Notes under the pieces: generated by a model
The model's input: only the letters and a program-made list of their open reading frames with translations
What the model was told of the DNA's origin: nothing
The model's database searches: none
NCBI GenBank assembly: GCA_020199775.1
Contig: JAIVJZ010000062.1
Location: forward strand, 1 to 43,147
Direction: 5' to 3'
DNA length: 43,147 nucleotides
Source: Acidobacteriota bacterium
Lineage (GTDB): Bacteria; Acidobacteriota; Blastocatellia; Pyrinomonadales; Pyrinomonadaceae
Made by a program: the position numbers and the translations under genes
In this document: positions 18,294 to 26,714 of the stretch, one piece after another
How the letters are laid out: every line of letters begins with the position of its first letter
How positions within the stretch are numbered: the first letter of the stretch is position 1

Positions 18294-19208
18294 ATGCGAC
18301 TTGACGCGGCGATTACCGAGTTTTTGAGCGGCTATTTCTCAACACATCATCGAACAAAGAAAACGAAGTCGGCCTACACTTCCGACCTAGTGCAGTTGCT
18401 CGCTTTCTTAGGCAGCGAGTTGATAGTCGTGCTCAAAGTCTTCTGCTCTTACTGGGTGCGCAAAGGGGTGCTGCCGGAATCCCCCTTCTGGCGCGTCAAG
18501 CTAAGCCTCGGGCGGGTGGAACAATTGCCCCGCGCGCTAGCAGAGAGGGAGATGCGGTCACTGCTGGCCCGTGCGCGTCGAAATTGTTCGGGCATTGAGA
18601 TTGGTCAGAACAAGATGGGCTCAGTAGCTTCTCGAGATTGTTTAGCCTCCCCACACGATTACCGTGCGCTGCGTAATCTGGCGTTGGTGGATCTGCTCTT
18701 TGCCACGGGGATGCGTGTGGGCGAAGTATCCGCGTTGGACGTGCGAGACTTCTTCGTCAAAGACGCTGTGTTTAGGGTGCAGGGCAAGGGCGGCAGGGAT
18801 CGCCTGGCATTCATCGTGGACGAAGAGACGGTGCGGATTCAGAGTGCCTACATAGAAACCCGCTTAATGATTAAGACAGAGAACCCTGCGCTCTTTCTCA
18901 ACGCCTCCGGCGGACGGCTTTCGACGCAAGGGATTACAAATGTCATCGCTCGGCTGCGGCGGGAGGCACGGATTAAGCGGCACATCACACCACATATGTT
19001 GCGGCATACGGTAGCGACGCTCCTGCTCAGGAACGGCGCGGACATCCGGGTGGTGCAGGAGTTTCTGGGGCATGCCTCAATCGTCACCACCCAGCGCTAC
19101 ACCCACATCACGAAAGAGCACCTGGTGCGCGTGCTGCGCAAGCGCCATCCTTCTTTCGGACTGCGCGCCAAAATCAAGACCCCCCGCGGCCCTAAGGGAC
19201 ACCCTTGA
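18294..19208 (+). CDS. XerC/XerD-like tyrosine recombinase with shortened core-binding domain
   Basis: The product is 304 residues. The catalytic domain is complete: first Arg in ATGMRVGEV, Lys in VQGKGGRDR, HMLRH with the second Arg, His in LGHAS, and the nucleophile in TTQRYTHI. The N-terminal SAM-like core-binding domain is abnormal. After LVQLLAFLGSE the text jumps straight to VLKVFCSYWVRKGVLPESPF, skipping roughly 40 residues that normally form two or three helices, so an internal in-frame deletion is likely. Whether it still binds DNA is uncertain. It lies about 330 bp from the right arm of the 20-bp inverted repeat and is the nearest candidate for acting there. It could instead be the integrase of the element. 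The C-terminal tail is basic. Confidence 0.85.
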   Translation: MRLDAAITEFLSGYFSTHHRTKKTKSAYTSDLVQLLAFLGSELIVVLKVFCSYWVRKGVLPESPFWRVKLSLGRVEQLPRALAEREMRSLLARARRNCSGIEIGQNKMGSVASRDCLASPHDYRALRNLALVDLLFATGMRVGEVSALDVRDFFVKDAVFRVQGKGGRDRLAFIVDEETVRIQSAYIETRLMIKTENPALFLNASGGRLSTQGITNVIARLRREARIKRHITPHMLRHTVATLLLRNGADIRVVQEFLGHASIVTTQRYTHITKEHLVRVLRKRHPSFGLRAKIKTPRGPKGHP

Positions 19209-19344
19209 TCTCCCATCTCAGAAATACTTATCGATATAGCTGGGTAGAGCCAGTAGTGTTGGGAATCATCGCCGAGACCTCTTCACGATAGGCGGCGATC
19301 CTACAGATGCTTACACCCGACCGTAGAATCCATCCGAAAAAGGC

Positions 19345-19377
19345 GAAGCCGGCGGGGACGGAACCCCCACCGGCTTC
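19345..19377 (-). terminator. intrinsic terminator on the minus strand
   Basis: A 13-bp stem with one mismatch (GAAGCCGGCGGGG paired with CCCCACCGGCTTC) has a 7-base loop. On the minus strand it is followed by GCCTTTTTC, a classic intrinsic terminator layout. On the plus strand it is not followed by T's. No minus-strand gene lies directly to its right, so what it terminates is unclear. Confidence 0.6.
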
Positions 19378-19411
19378 TAGTATCTCGCGCGTGGCTTTGC
19401 CCACAAAGTCA

Positions 19412-19455
19412 CTTTATGGTCAGACTTTGTGGTCAGAAACGAGGCTTTATGGTCA
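19412..19455. repeat. three 11-bp direct repeats upstream of the DUF3800 gene
   Basis: CTTTATGGTCA at 19412-19422, CTTTGTGGTCA at 19425-19435 and CTTTATGGTCA at 19445-19455 are near-identical. They lie about 100 bp before the DUF3800 start codon. They could be binding sites for a regulator. The spacing (13 and 20 bp) is irregular. Confidence 0.55.
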
Positions 19456-19557
19456 AAAGGTGGTGGAGTTACACTATGGGACAATGGCGGCGAAAAGTAT
19501 GATGCCCTTCGGCATTTGGCGAGCGCGGCATTTCCATCTTCGGACAGGTCAAAGCAT

Positions 19558-20370
19558 ATGGCGATGATTACTGCATTTTTGGATGAGACAGGCGATGCCG
19601 CAGACCCCGCGCAGCATGTCGTTGGCATGGGTGGGCTAATCGGCCTAGAGGCTGATTGGAAGGTGTTTCAGGACAGGTGGAGGCAGGCGTTAGCGGAGGC
19701 TAAAGTGCCGCGCTACAAAGATGCCGCCGAACCCTTTTTTCATATGCGCGAATTTAAGTCTTGCCAAGCCACTTTCAAGGGATGGGAAAGTAAGGAAGCG
19801 GAACGCAACGAACTTTACGACAACCTACTTGCCATTATGGAAACGTCTAGGGTCGTTCCATTCGGCGCGGCCATGCCTCTGAGCGCGTGGAGAAAACTAA
19901 CAGATCAACAACAGAGTTATCACCTCAACCCATATTTCTTCACCGCGCAATTCTGTATTTACAGGATTTTGAGCCTAACGCACGACCGACCCCCTGTGGA
20001 AAAAGTGGCGTCGGTTTTTAGCGAGAAATACAAAGTCAAAAAGCGCATCGGGGAATTATTTGATCTATTCAGAGAGATCGATCCTAACGTAAAGGCGAGG
20101 ATTGAAGACCCCATCTTTCGCGACATGCGACCATTGCCACCGCTTCAGGGCGCGGACGTGGTTGCATACCTTCTTAACCATGAGTGCAGGCGGCAGCAGT
20201 CCTCGCCGGACGAACCTCAAGGCGAGGATTATCTGAGACTCGTTAAGGCGCAAGCAAAGTATGTTGATAACCAAGTCGGCATGTTCCATTTCATATCCGA
20301 GGCGGAAGTGATGAGCCAGACCAAAGTAATTGAGATAGACATTGCGCGCCGCAGACGCGAGGCAGGGTGA
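19558..20370 (+). CDS. DUF3800 domain protein
   Basis: The product is 270 residues. The ATG at 19558 is chosen because the family begins with ITAFLDETGD directly after the start; the frame is open for 43 further codons upstream that look unrelated. The N-terminal FLDETGD and the C-terminal PLQGADVVAYLLNHE are the conserved acidic motifs of DUF3800, a family thought to have an RNase H-like fold and often found on mobile elements and near defence genes. Its biochemical role is not established. It stands alone on the plus strand, preceded by three direct repeats and a minus-strand terminator. The C-terminus is basic (ARRRREAG). Confidence 0.8.
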   Translation: MAMITAFLDETGDAADPAQHVVGMGGLIGLEADWKVFQDRWRQALAEAKVPRYKDAAEPFFHMREFKSCQATFKGWESKEAERNELYDNLLAIMETSRVVPFGAAMPLSAWRKLTDQQQSYHLNPYFFTAQFCIYRILSLTHDRPPVEKVASVFSEKYKVKKRIGELFDLFREIDPNVKARIEDPIFRDMRPLPPLQGADVVAYLLNHECRRQQSSPDEPQGEDYLRLVKAQAKYVDNQVGMFHFISEAEVMSQTKVIEIDIARRRREAG

Positions 20371-20399
20371 ACGCCGACGAAACACCCCGCCGCTTGCGC

Positions 20400-20568
20400 T
20401 CACGGCTTGTCCGTCCAGAACGTCGGCTCAATGCCTAACTCATACATGGACTGAATGACACAGCAAAGATTATGGCACAGCACCTTACAAAGCACTTCGT
20501 TAGTTTGAGCAACTACGGTCTTGCTTCCGAGACGTTCGCCGAACTTTGACTTGATCATGTGAAAGACC
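20400..20568 (-). pseudogene. C-terminal remnant of a DDE transposase
   Basis: The minus strand encodes about 55 residues ending in a TGA at 20400-20402. They read HMIKSKFGERLGSKTVVAQ, then a segment ending VLCHNLCCVIQSMYELGIEPTFW. This is the typical extreme C-terminus of IS4/IS5/IS1182-type DDE transposases. The upstream part is missing: the reading frame meets a MITE-like inverted repeat at 20569. It has no start and cannot be functional. Confidence 0.7.
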
Positions 20569-20665
20569 GGCCTTGCACAAATATCCAGGGAAAACTACAT
20601 GATGTTTGCATAGTTGCATATTGATAATCGGATATGCATGAATGCTTGAATATTTGTGCAAGGCC
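20569..20665. mobile_element. MITE-like inverted-repeat element
   Basis: GGCCTTGCACAAATAT at 20569-20584 is exactly reversed at 20650-20665, and the match continues inward with only two mismatches over 21 bp. The 97-bp interior is AT-rich and non-coding. Its left edge abuts the transposase remnant. It may be a MITE or the fused ends of the decayed insertion sequence. No clear target-site duplication is visible. Confidence 0.6.
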
Positions 20666-20724
20666 CCTCTAGGCCATACTTTTGGTTATCGGACTCCGCG
20701 GATGGGATGCCATTCAAGCAATAA

Positions 20725-20753
20725 GGGCGGCATGAGTATCATTCATGCCGCCC
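20725..20753. terminator. hairpin terminator downstream of the M23/Calx-beta gene
   Basis: A perfect 11-bp stem (GGGCGGCATGA with TCATGCCGCCC, 7-base loop) lies 26 bp beyond the stop codon of the leftward gene at 20779. On the minus strand it is followed by TTATTGCTT; on the plus strand by CCTCCGTTTTT. It could terminate in both directions. Confidence 0.7.
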
Positions 20754-20778
20754 CCTCCGTTTTTCTCTGTACTGCGGC

Positions 20779-23517
20779 TTAGGGCTGGCCGAAGCGGAGT
20801 TTATATTCGGTGGAGTTGAGGAACCCGTCGACCATCGTCCTCACGTCCCCCGACTGCAAGACTCTCAGCCACGCGTTGAACCCGTCCGAGTCCGGCTTCC
20901 TCCTCAGGTACCCGTAGTACTGCATCCCCACGAACGCGTTATTGAACTCCGCCGCCCCGACATGGTCCGAATCCGCGATGGCGCGGAAGACCTGCGCCCG
21001 CGTCAGCGTCCCGGCGTCGAGCCTACGGGTCAACTCGACGCCCGTCAGCGTCACCTTAGTGTTGCCGTCAGGGTCGGCCGGGTCGGGTGTTGTGACCTGC
21101 GGCAGGCCAGAGCGCGCCAGCAGGGCGAACACGTAATCGGAGTTCGGCAGGCTGCCGTAGGCCGTCTGGAACTCCTGCCGCCCGACGAAGTTAGTGGCTA
21201 ACTGTGCCTTGCGCTGGAAGACCTCCTGCGGTGTCGCCCCGGCCACGAAGCTCATATCCGAGACGATCTCCGTGTATTCCGGCAGGCGTCCGAAAGCCAG
21301 TTTATAGAAGCGGAAGACGTAGAAGCCCTTGAACTGGAACTCCACCGAGCGGAAGAACCCCTCGCCGGACACGAAGATGCGGTCGCACCCCGAAGGAGTC
21401 GCAGGGACGTTGAAGGCGTTCTGGCAGCCGTTCAAGAGGCCGAGCCACGCGTTGAAGCCACTCGTATCGGGTTCTCTGGAGAGGAAGTCCAGATACTGCT
21501 GCCGGACGAAGAACGGGAAGGCGGTCATCACCGGGTTGGCCGCGCCCGCCGCGTCGTTGTCCGTGATGCTGATGGTCGCCACGTCCGGCGCACCTGAAGT
21601 CGCCCCTGAGGGATTACTGAGGCGCACCTGGAAGGTCTCCGGCCCTTCGACGTGCCCGTCGTCGATGAGCGGCACGGTGATGGTCTTGGTGGTCTCTCCT
21701 GGGGAGAAGGTAAGGGTGCCGACCAAAGTCGCAAAGTCGCAGCGAGCGTAGGCGTTGCCCTGCACGCCGGCGGCGTCGGCGCACCCCACGATGAACGTGT
21801 CGGCGTCGGCCGTCTGGTAGTCAATGCTGGCCGTGCCCGAGGCGTCGTCCGTGCGCGTGACCGTGACGGCGGCGCGGCCACCGCCCTCGTTGACACTGTA
21901 GGCGGCGGCGCTGAACTGGAGGGAGCCGGATTCGGTCGCCCCTCCTATCCGAAGCGTCGACGTAGCCGCGGCTCCCGACGCCTTCCCGTCAGACGTTGTT
22001 ACTGTGCAGGTGACCACCTCCCCGGCGCGTGCCGAGTTTTTCGGGATGGCGTCAGAGAGCGCAGCGCTCGTCACGTCACGAATCTCCCTCCCGTTAACGA
22101 GCCACTGATACCTGTAGCGCACGATGTCGTAATCCGGGTCCTCGGCCACCAGCGACGTTTGCACGCGGCAGAAGATTACGTCGTTCGGGGCAGGCGCCGC
22201 GGGTTCGAAGTTGAGCGTCACCGGGTTAGGCGCGCGGTTGACGATCCCGGTAGCGGAGGAGACCACGTCGAAGGGGGCTTCAGCCACTGTCTGGCCGTTG
22301 ATGTCAACTAGCAGATGCCATCTCCCGGCCTCTGCCAGATTCAAAGTATAAGAGAAACTGTAGTGGTCAGTGCGGATGAAAGTGACGTTAGCAAAGTTGC
22401 CCGAACTGTCGAAGGCTGTCGCCCCTCCCGGCTTGCGGAACCTGATACGATAGTTGCTGGTGGCGGGCAGGCCGCGGACTGTGAGCCTGAAGCGGACGGT
22501 GCGTTGGCCTTGGATGAATGTTCCGGTGCGGGTGGCTTCGTCGTACGGGGGGTAAGCTGCCGCGCCCACAAAGGGGTCATTACTGAGGATGAGATCACTT
22601 ACGTACACTCCGCGTCGGATGGGCTGCTGCTGCACCCAGTTACTCGTGCCGGCGCGGCACGGGCCGGCGTAGGGCTCGTAAGATTTTCCGTTATACCTTG
22701 ATTCAAAGTGTAAGTGCGGCGCAGTACTACTCCCGCTGCTCCCCGTCTGACCGAGTTGCGTGCCCGCCCGAACGGCCTGCCCTTTTGTCACCGCCACACT
22801 GTTCGTCTTCATGTGCCAGTATAAGCTGTAATGCGTATCCCCGTGGTCGAGGATAACGTAGTTAGCCCTCTGGTTCCCGGCTGTCGTGTGCCTATCGAAC
22901 TCACCGTCATGCGCATCAACCACGGTACCGTCCAAGGCTGCGAAGATGGGCACCCCGATTACCTGCTCCTGAAAGCTTTTTATGTCGCTGTCATGCCCCA
23001 TGTGACCGTTATAGGTGTACCCGCTGCAATCCCAATCTTTAGCGCCTGTCGACGGATCGAGATCGACGAAGTTGTTCATAAACAGATCCTGCCAGAGCGT
23101 TCCGGCCTGCGGGTGAAACGTATACGGTTGCGGGCCCGTATGGCTGGCGGGGCGGAGCGCACCTGCCCTGTTTTTCTCGTACTCGGCAATTATCCGCTCA
23201 ATCCGCGTGCGCTCGGCCGGCGGGACGTCGTCATGGTCCTGTTGGCCGCCGGTCGAGTGAACATCTACCTCACCTCCCGGGGCCGTCAGACGGCTTGCAT
23301 GCCCAACCCGCAGGTGTGCGACAGGCCCAGCAGGTGAGACGTGGGACATATGAAGATCGTCAATCGCAGGCGTGCGGCTCATAGCGCCGGCGCCGCCATC
23401 CCGATCTGAATCATACGTCAGCGTGGAGGCGCGCTGGGCGCGCAAGCCGAGGATGCAGGTAAGTGCAGCCACGATAAACAGTGCGGTGGTGACACGGTGG
23501 TATCCCTTACGAGGCAT
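20779..23517 (-). CDS. secreted M23 peptidase with Calx-beta and DUF4214 domains
   Basis: The product is 912 residues. A signal peptide (hydrophobic core TALFIVAALTCILGL) occupies residues 1-29. An M23 (LytM/lysostaphin-type) peptidase domain spans about 165-285, with the His/Asp pair in HMGHD near 172-176 and HLH at 268-270. M23 enzymes cut peptidoglycan cross-links. Next comes an Ig/PKD-like region (about 430-560), a Calx-beta domain (about 575-690, SVNEGGGRAAVTVTR to DDGHVEGPETFQVRLSN), and C-terminal DUF4214-type repeats (FVRQQYLDFLSREPDTSGFNAW and MQYYGYLRRKPDSDGFNAW). The start has GGAG five bases upstream. Calx-beta plus DUF4214 proteins are common in Blastocatellia, and this is my main clue to the host. 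The protein is probably exported and may remodel or attach to the cell envelope. Confidence 0.88.
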   Translation of the reverse strand: MPRKGYHRVTTALFIVAALTCILGLRAQRASTLTYDSDRDGGAGAMSRTPAIDDLHMSHVSPAGPVAHLRVGHASRLTAPGGEVDVHSTGGQQDHDDVPPAERTRIERIIAEYEKNRAGALRPASHTGPQPYTFHPQAGTLWQDLFMNNFVDLDPSTGAKDWDCSGYTYNGHMGHDSDIKSFQEQVIGVPIFAALDGTVVDAHDGEFDRHTTAGNQRANYVILDHGDTHYSLYWHMKTNSVAVTKGQAVRAGTQLGQTGSSGSSTAPHLHFESRYNGKSYEPYAGPCRAGTSNWVQQQPIRRGVYVSDLILSNDPFVGAAAYPPYDEATRTGTFIQGQRTVRFRLTVRGLPATSNYRIRFRKPGGATAFDSSGNFANVTFIRTDHYSFSYTLNLAEAGRWHLLVDINGQTVAEAPFDVVSSATGIVNRAPNPVTLNFEPAAPAPNDVIFCRVQTSLVAEDPDYDIVRYRYQWLVNGREIRDVTSAALSDAIPKNSARAGEVVTCTVTTSDGKASGAAATSTLRIGGATESGSLQFSAAAYSVNEGGGRAAVTVTRTDDASGTASIDYQTADADTFIVGCADAAGVQGNAYARCDFATLVGTLTFSPGETTKTITVPLIDDGHVEGPETFQVRLSNPSGATSGAPDVATISITDNDAAGAANPVMTAFPFFVRQQYLDFLSREPDTSGFNAWLGLLNGCQNAFNVPATPSGCDRIFVSGEGFFRSVEFQFKGFYVFRFYKLAFGRLPEYTEIVSDMSFVAGATPQEVFQRKAQLATNFVGRQEFQTAYGSLPNSDYVFALLARSGLPQVTTPDPADPDGNTKVTLTGVELTRRLDAGTLTRAQVFRAIADSDHVGAAEFNNAFVGMQYYGYLRRKPDSDGFNAWLRVLQSGDVRTMVDGFLNSTEYKLRFGQP

Positions 23518-24064
23518 TGCGACTCCTTAAACTTCGGTTTGAATCAGCCGGGGAAAGCGGATAGGGTTTTGGTTGGAGGGGCAACCCGTCTCCGTGCGCC
23601 CCCAGCGTGTTGGGCTTTTCAGTCCGCGGCCTTGAGCAACTCAGCCAGGGCGTTCATGTCGAAGGCGTCGGGACCGCCAACCCTTCAGCGTCTGAGCGTA
23701 AGCCGTCGCCTGACTTCGAGAGTGGGCCATTCGAGTGTGATTTAGGGTGAGCGCGGGCATTGGAAGGTGAGCGCGGCAGCTCAAAGCCCTCACAGTTTGC
23801 GAGGCGGGGGTTCCGCCTCCGACGTGTGTTAATGAGCTAGGGAATAAAGCCCGGCAATACCCCCGGCAGACTCGTTATTGCGGCGACCAACAAGCGCCGT
23901 AATATAAATCCGCCGCACCCGGCTGTCAATGTTGAAGGAGTGGCAGAGCCTTTACCCGGCTTGCGCCGCCGAGCCGTACTGCCGGGTTGCCTCTCGCGCA
24001 GCCGACTCTTCAGGCTCTGGTCGAACAGTCTCCCAATCGGGCGTTATGCTGCTTCGTGTTGCGT
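23518..24064. other. non-coding region with hairpin
   Basis: No convincing gene is visible. GAGGCGG/CCGCCTC at 23801-23819 forms a 7-bp hairpin, and GGTGAGCGCGG occurs twice between 23747 and 23776. The promoter for the leftward M23 gene should lie near 23530-23700, but no consensus boxes stand out. Confidence 0.4.
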
Positions 24065-24436
24065 ATGGAAATTCTTGAACCGAATGGAAAGCGTTTTGAA
24101 GTTGCTCTTGAGCTTTTCCAAAGCGGAGAGCCTCTTTCCTTTCGCGGCGTGAGTTTCGCGCTCGCGCCGGAAGGCCACCTTGTCGCCAGAGTTCCTACGA
24201 GTTGGCATCTTGAGAATACAACCGAGCAGACGGCGTTGAGTGATTTGAGAGTTGCAGAAAACATCCTGAATGATTTGGTCGCGCAGAGTGCGTCATTTGC
24301 CTCTGTCGTAAGAAATCGTCCTCGCCATTTCGTTCTCGTTTATGATTACGGCATGGGAGGCGTTGAATTGTGCTGCTTAATTGATGGCTCGTTAGAATGG
24401 GCAAAAGGGTTTCCTGCCGGGGAGGGCGCAGCCTGA
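24065..24436 (+). CDS. hypothetical protein (123 aa)
   Basis: Not recognised. The product is 123 residues from the ATG at 24065 (MEILEPNGKRFEVALELFQSG). The frame is open upstream without a better start. It has regular hydrophobic/charged alternation, one likely helix near residues 55-80, and a predicted strand pair near HFVLVYDYGMGG. There is no signal peptide or membrane helix. It reads towards the IS30 element and ends 11 bp before the element's left inverted repeat, so it appears complete. Composition is intermediate between the GC-rich and AT-rich parts of the window. Confidence 0.55.
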   Translation: MEILEPNGKRFEVALELFQSGEPLSFRGVSFALAPEGHLVARVPTSWHLENTTEQTALSDLRVAENILNDLVAQSASFASVVRNRPRHFVLVYDYGMGGVELCCLIDGSLEWAKGFPAGEGAA

Positions 24437-24447
24437 CATCAAGTTTG

Positions 24448-25496
24448 AAGTGCAACACTGACTAAGATTCGTTAAAGCATTCGAGCGGCGTCCTGAAGCC
24501 CAGCCGCTTCCGTGGGCGAGTGTTGAGTTTACGCGCGATGGCGTTGCACTGGTGCCGACTCAAACCTGCCATGCTGACTCCTGTGGGCAGATACTGACGG
24601 ATCAGCCCGTTGGCATTCTCGTTGCTGCCCCGCTCCCACGAATGATATGGCCGGGCGAAGTAGAAGGTCGTGCCCGCCAGTTCTTCAACCCTGCGATAAT
24701 CGTGGAACTCCGTGCCGTTGTCGGTCGTCACCGTCTCGCACTTTCCAGGGTATCGGCGGATGACCTGCACTATTCTCCGGGTCAGAGAGTGCGCCCTCCG
24801 GTCTGCGAGCTTGCCGATGAGCACCACCCCGGTCTTGCGCTCGACGAGTGTGAGGACACAGTCTTTACTGCCTGTGCCCATGACGGTGTCGCCCTCCCAG
24901 TGCCCAATGCAGTCGCGCGCCTCAACTTCCGCGGGTCTCTCAGAGATCATGCGTTTGTCAGCCAGTCTGCCGCGGCTGTCATAGGCGCCACAACGCTTTC
25001 TCCGCCTCTTGCGGGCTCCACGCAGATGAGTGTAAAGCAGCCCTCCTTGCCTCTTGTCGCGCCAAACATGGCGGTAGATGGTCTCGTGGCTGATCGAAAG
25101 CTGCTCGTGTCGTGCGAGGTATCCTGAGACCTGCTCAGGGCTCCACTGGCAGCACAGCAGGGTGTCGACAATAGCGAAGTCCGCGAGAGTGAAGCGTTGA
25201 TTGCGGCGCGAACGAGAGCGGCGGCCATTCGTGCGCTCCTGAGCCGTGAAGGCTCGATAGCGACCGTCCGCCCGGGTGCTGTTACGGCTGACCTCGCGGC
25301 AGACGGTCGAGCGGTGGCGGCCGAGCGAGCGTGCAATCTGAGATGGATTTAAGCCTTGCTTTCGGCGCGCGGCGAGCATATATCTCTCCTCGGAGGTGAG
25401 TTGGCGGTACGTCATGGCGAATATCCTCTTCGTCGTGGTTGAGAATCTTCGTCAGTATCGCCGCTCACCTCTACATCAGTGAAGCGTGTTGCACTT
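24448..25496 (-). mobile_element. IS30-family insertion sequence
   Basis: The element is about 1049 bp and is bounded by the 11-bp inverted repeats AAGTGCAACAC (24448-24458) and GTGTTGCACTT (25486-25496). It contains one transposase gene. No obvious 2-3 bp target duplication flanks it, which may mean an accompanying deletion or uncertainty in the ends. Its right end supplies part of the stop codon of the last Rhs tip module. Confidence 0.8.
24462..25415 (-). CDS. IS30-family transposase
   Basis: The product is 317 residues, full length for the family. The N-terminal helix-turn-helix reads LTSEERYMLAARRKQGLNPSQ and IARSLGRHRSTVCREVSRN. The DDE catalytic domain is present: first Asp in GHWEGDTVMG, second in TTDNGTEFHDY, and the Glu in SWERGSNENANGLIRQYLP. 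All three acidic residues look intact, so the element may still be able to move. The gene is read leftward and nearly fills the element. Confidence 0.95.
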   Translation of the reverse strand: MTYRQLTSEERYMLAARRKQGLNPSQIARSLGRHRSTVCREVSRNSTRADGRYRAFTAQERTNGRRSRSRRNQRFTLADFAIVDTLLCCQWSPEQVSGYLARHEQLSISHETIYRHVWRDKRQGGLLYTHLRGARKRRRKRCGAYDSRGRLADKRMISERPAEVEARDCIGHWEGDTVMGTGSKDCVLTLVERKTGVVLIGKLADRRAHSLTRRIVQVIRRYPGKCETVTTDNGTEFHDYRRVEELAGTTFYFARPYHSWERGSNENANGLIRQYLPTGVSMAGLSRHQCNAIARKLNTRPRKRLGFRTPLECFNES

Positions 25497-26163
25497 AGTA
25501 TATGAATCCGCGTGCGAAAGCTCCTTCTGGAACAGCAACACAACTTTCCCATGCCCATGGTGTGTTAGTTCGCTGATACCTAATCCCCGCCCCCACGCCG
25601 GGTCCCCCGGTCACTGCGATAACGAATGTACTACCAGACCAGTCGATCTCTATCCCTACTGGACCAGCAGCGAGCTGGATGGTATGAAAATTCCCCCCAA
25701 GATCGTTGAAGCTATTGGCATTAGAGTAAAAACCCCCGACACCTGCATTAGCATACCAACCGATACCGGCTGGTGCTCCTCCGCTTACATTATGAGGGCC
25801 GAATACATCAAGCCCTCCGCTGACGGCTGCGCCGGGCCGTCGATTATTGAAATTATAACCTGCCAAACCGCCTATCGTTGCTCCACCGCCTGGTCCATAA
25901 CCAGCAAATGCAGAAGCACTTCCTGTGACTCCTGCCAAGTGAAGCCCTAGAGGGTCAATGAAGTTCGAAGGGCTGTTTCTGACGTAAGCATACAGATTAA
26001 TACCCCCGTTGTAACCAATTGGGTCGCGCGTCAAAAATCTTCCGGTGCTCGGATCATAGTAGCGATGAGTGAGCAGCAGCAGCCCCGTCTCCGTGTCGTT
26101 AGCGCCGTCCCGTGCCGCGTCAATTAGTTATGATGTTATTGCCGTCAATGTGCTGGAGATGCT
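25495..26163 (-). pseudogene. Rhs module E: short core remnant plus glycine-rich tip, ended at the IS30
   Basis: The minus strand reads a 13-residue Rhs scrap (HLQHIDGNNIITN, 26121-26158), which matches an internal stretch of the long Rhs gene. After a stop and frame change comes the conserved end TETGLLLLTHRYYDPSTGRF and LTRDPIGYNGGINLYAYVR. A tip of about 150 residues follows, very rich in Gly and Ala (AGVTGSASAFAGYGPGGG onward), ending EGAFARGFIY. The TAA stop at 25495-25497 overlaps the end of the IS30, so the natural C-terminus and any partner gene may be lost. There is no own start codon; TTG at 26034 is not credible. It is probably silent unless recombined onto a longer Rhs gene. Confidence 0.75.
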
Positions 26164-26198
26164 CCTCCGACTTCTCCATACACATTCCATAGGGAAAC

Positions 26199-26681
26199 TC
26201 ATCGCTTAACATCTTTGAAGTCGTAGCATAACCATTGTACAGATGATGTTTGAAGAGGCTTATCACTTCGTAACTGTATCGAGCGAATCTTTGTCCCATT
26301 AGGTAACGCACTACATGAATAAACGACTGCTTTGGGTAGCAAGAATGAAGTTCTAAGGAGTGGATGTATCCTCCCTTGATCATCTAATACCTGAACTTCG
26401 GGATTCACAGGTGAATTGTCTTCGAGAAGCATTGTTGGTGGGTGCATCTTAGTGTTGAGCTTGAAAGATGTTGCAAGTTCAAGCACTAGTTCATGAGTAT
26501 CCAACTCGCATCCAAGCGGCTGATCGGGCAAGAACTCCACCCAGTCCGATGTCAGTTTAATTGATTCGTCCGATATTACTTTTCTAGAGTAAGAGCTACC
26601 ACAGCTGCTGCCTGAGCATATCAGTGCAAGGCTGGAGGTAATAAGCAACATCTTCCGAAATTTTTCGTTGAAGTACATCAT
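26199..26681 (-). CDS. lipoprotein, candidate immunity protein for Rhs tip D
   Basis: The product is 160 residues from the ATG at 26681; a second ATG follows directly, and AGG lies upstream. The N-terminus has Lys/Arg, then the hydrophobic run MLLITSSLALICSG and a Cys in GSSCGSS resembling a lipobox. The mature part is soluble and strand-rich with three further Cys residues. It begins 33 bp after the stop of the papain-like tip at 26715 and reads the same way. A secreted lipoprotein next to a predicted envelope-acting tip is a typical immunity arrangement. The role is inferred from position, since the sequence family is not recognised. Confidence 0.65.
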   Translation of the reverse strand: MMYFNEKFRKMLLITSSLALICSGSSCGSSYSRKVISDESIKLTSDWVEFLPDQPLGCELDTHELVLELATSFKLNTKMHPPTMLLEDNSPVNPEVQVLDDQGRIHPLLRTSFLLPKAVVYSCSALPNGTKIRSIQLRSDKPLQTSSVQWLCYDFKDVKR

Positions 26682-26714
26682 TGTTTACCTGTTCGAGCCA
26701 CATACTACAACATA

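Noticed and set aside
19345..20370. Type III toxin-antitoxin (repeat RNA plus toxin) for the DUF3800 gene
   Set aside because: Only three irregularly spaced 11-bp repeats, the terminator is on the opposite strand and on the wrong side, and DUF3800 is not a known ToxN-type toxin.
24020..24070. Integron attC-like sequence (GGGCGTTATGC) before the 123-residue gene
   Set aside because: No matching inverse core site or paired arms were found upstream, and there is no integron integrase.
26120..26383. 87-codon minus-strand open frame overlapping the tip D lipoprotein
   Set aside because: It lies in another frame over the end of the lipoprotein gene and runs into the Rhs scrap of module E. The lipoprotein frame has a signal peptide and start site.
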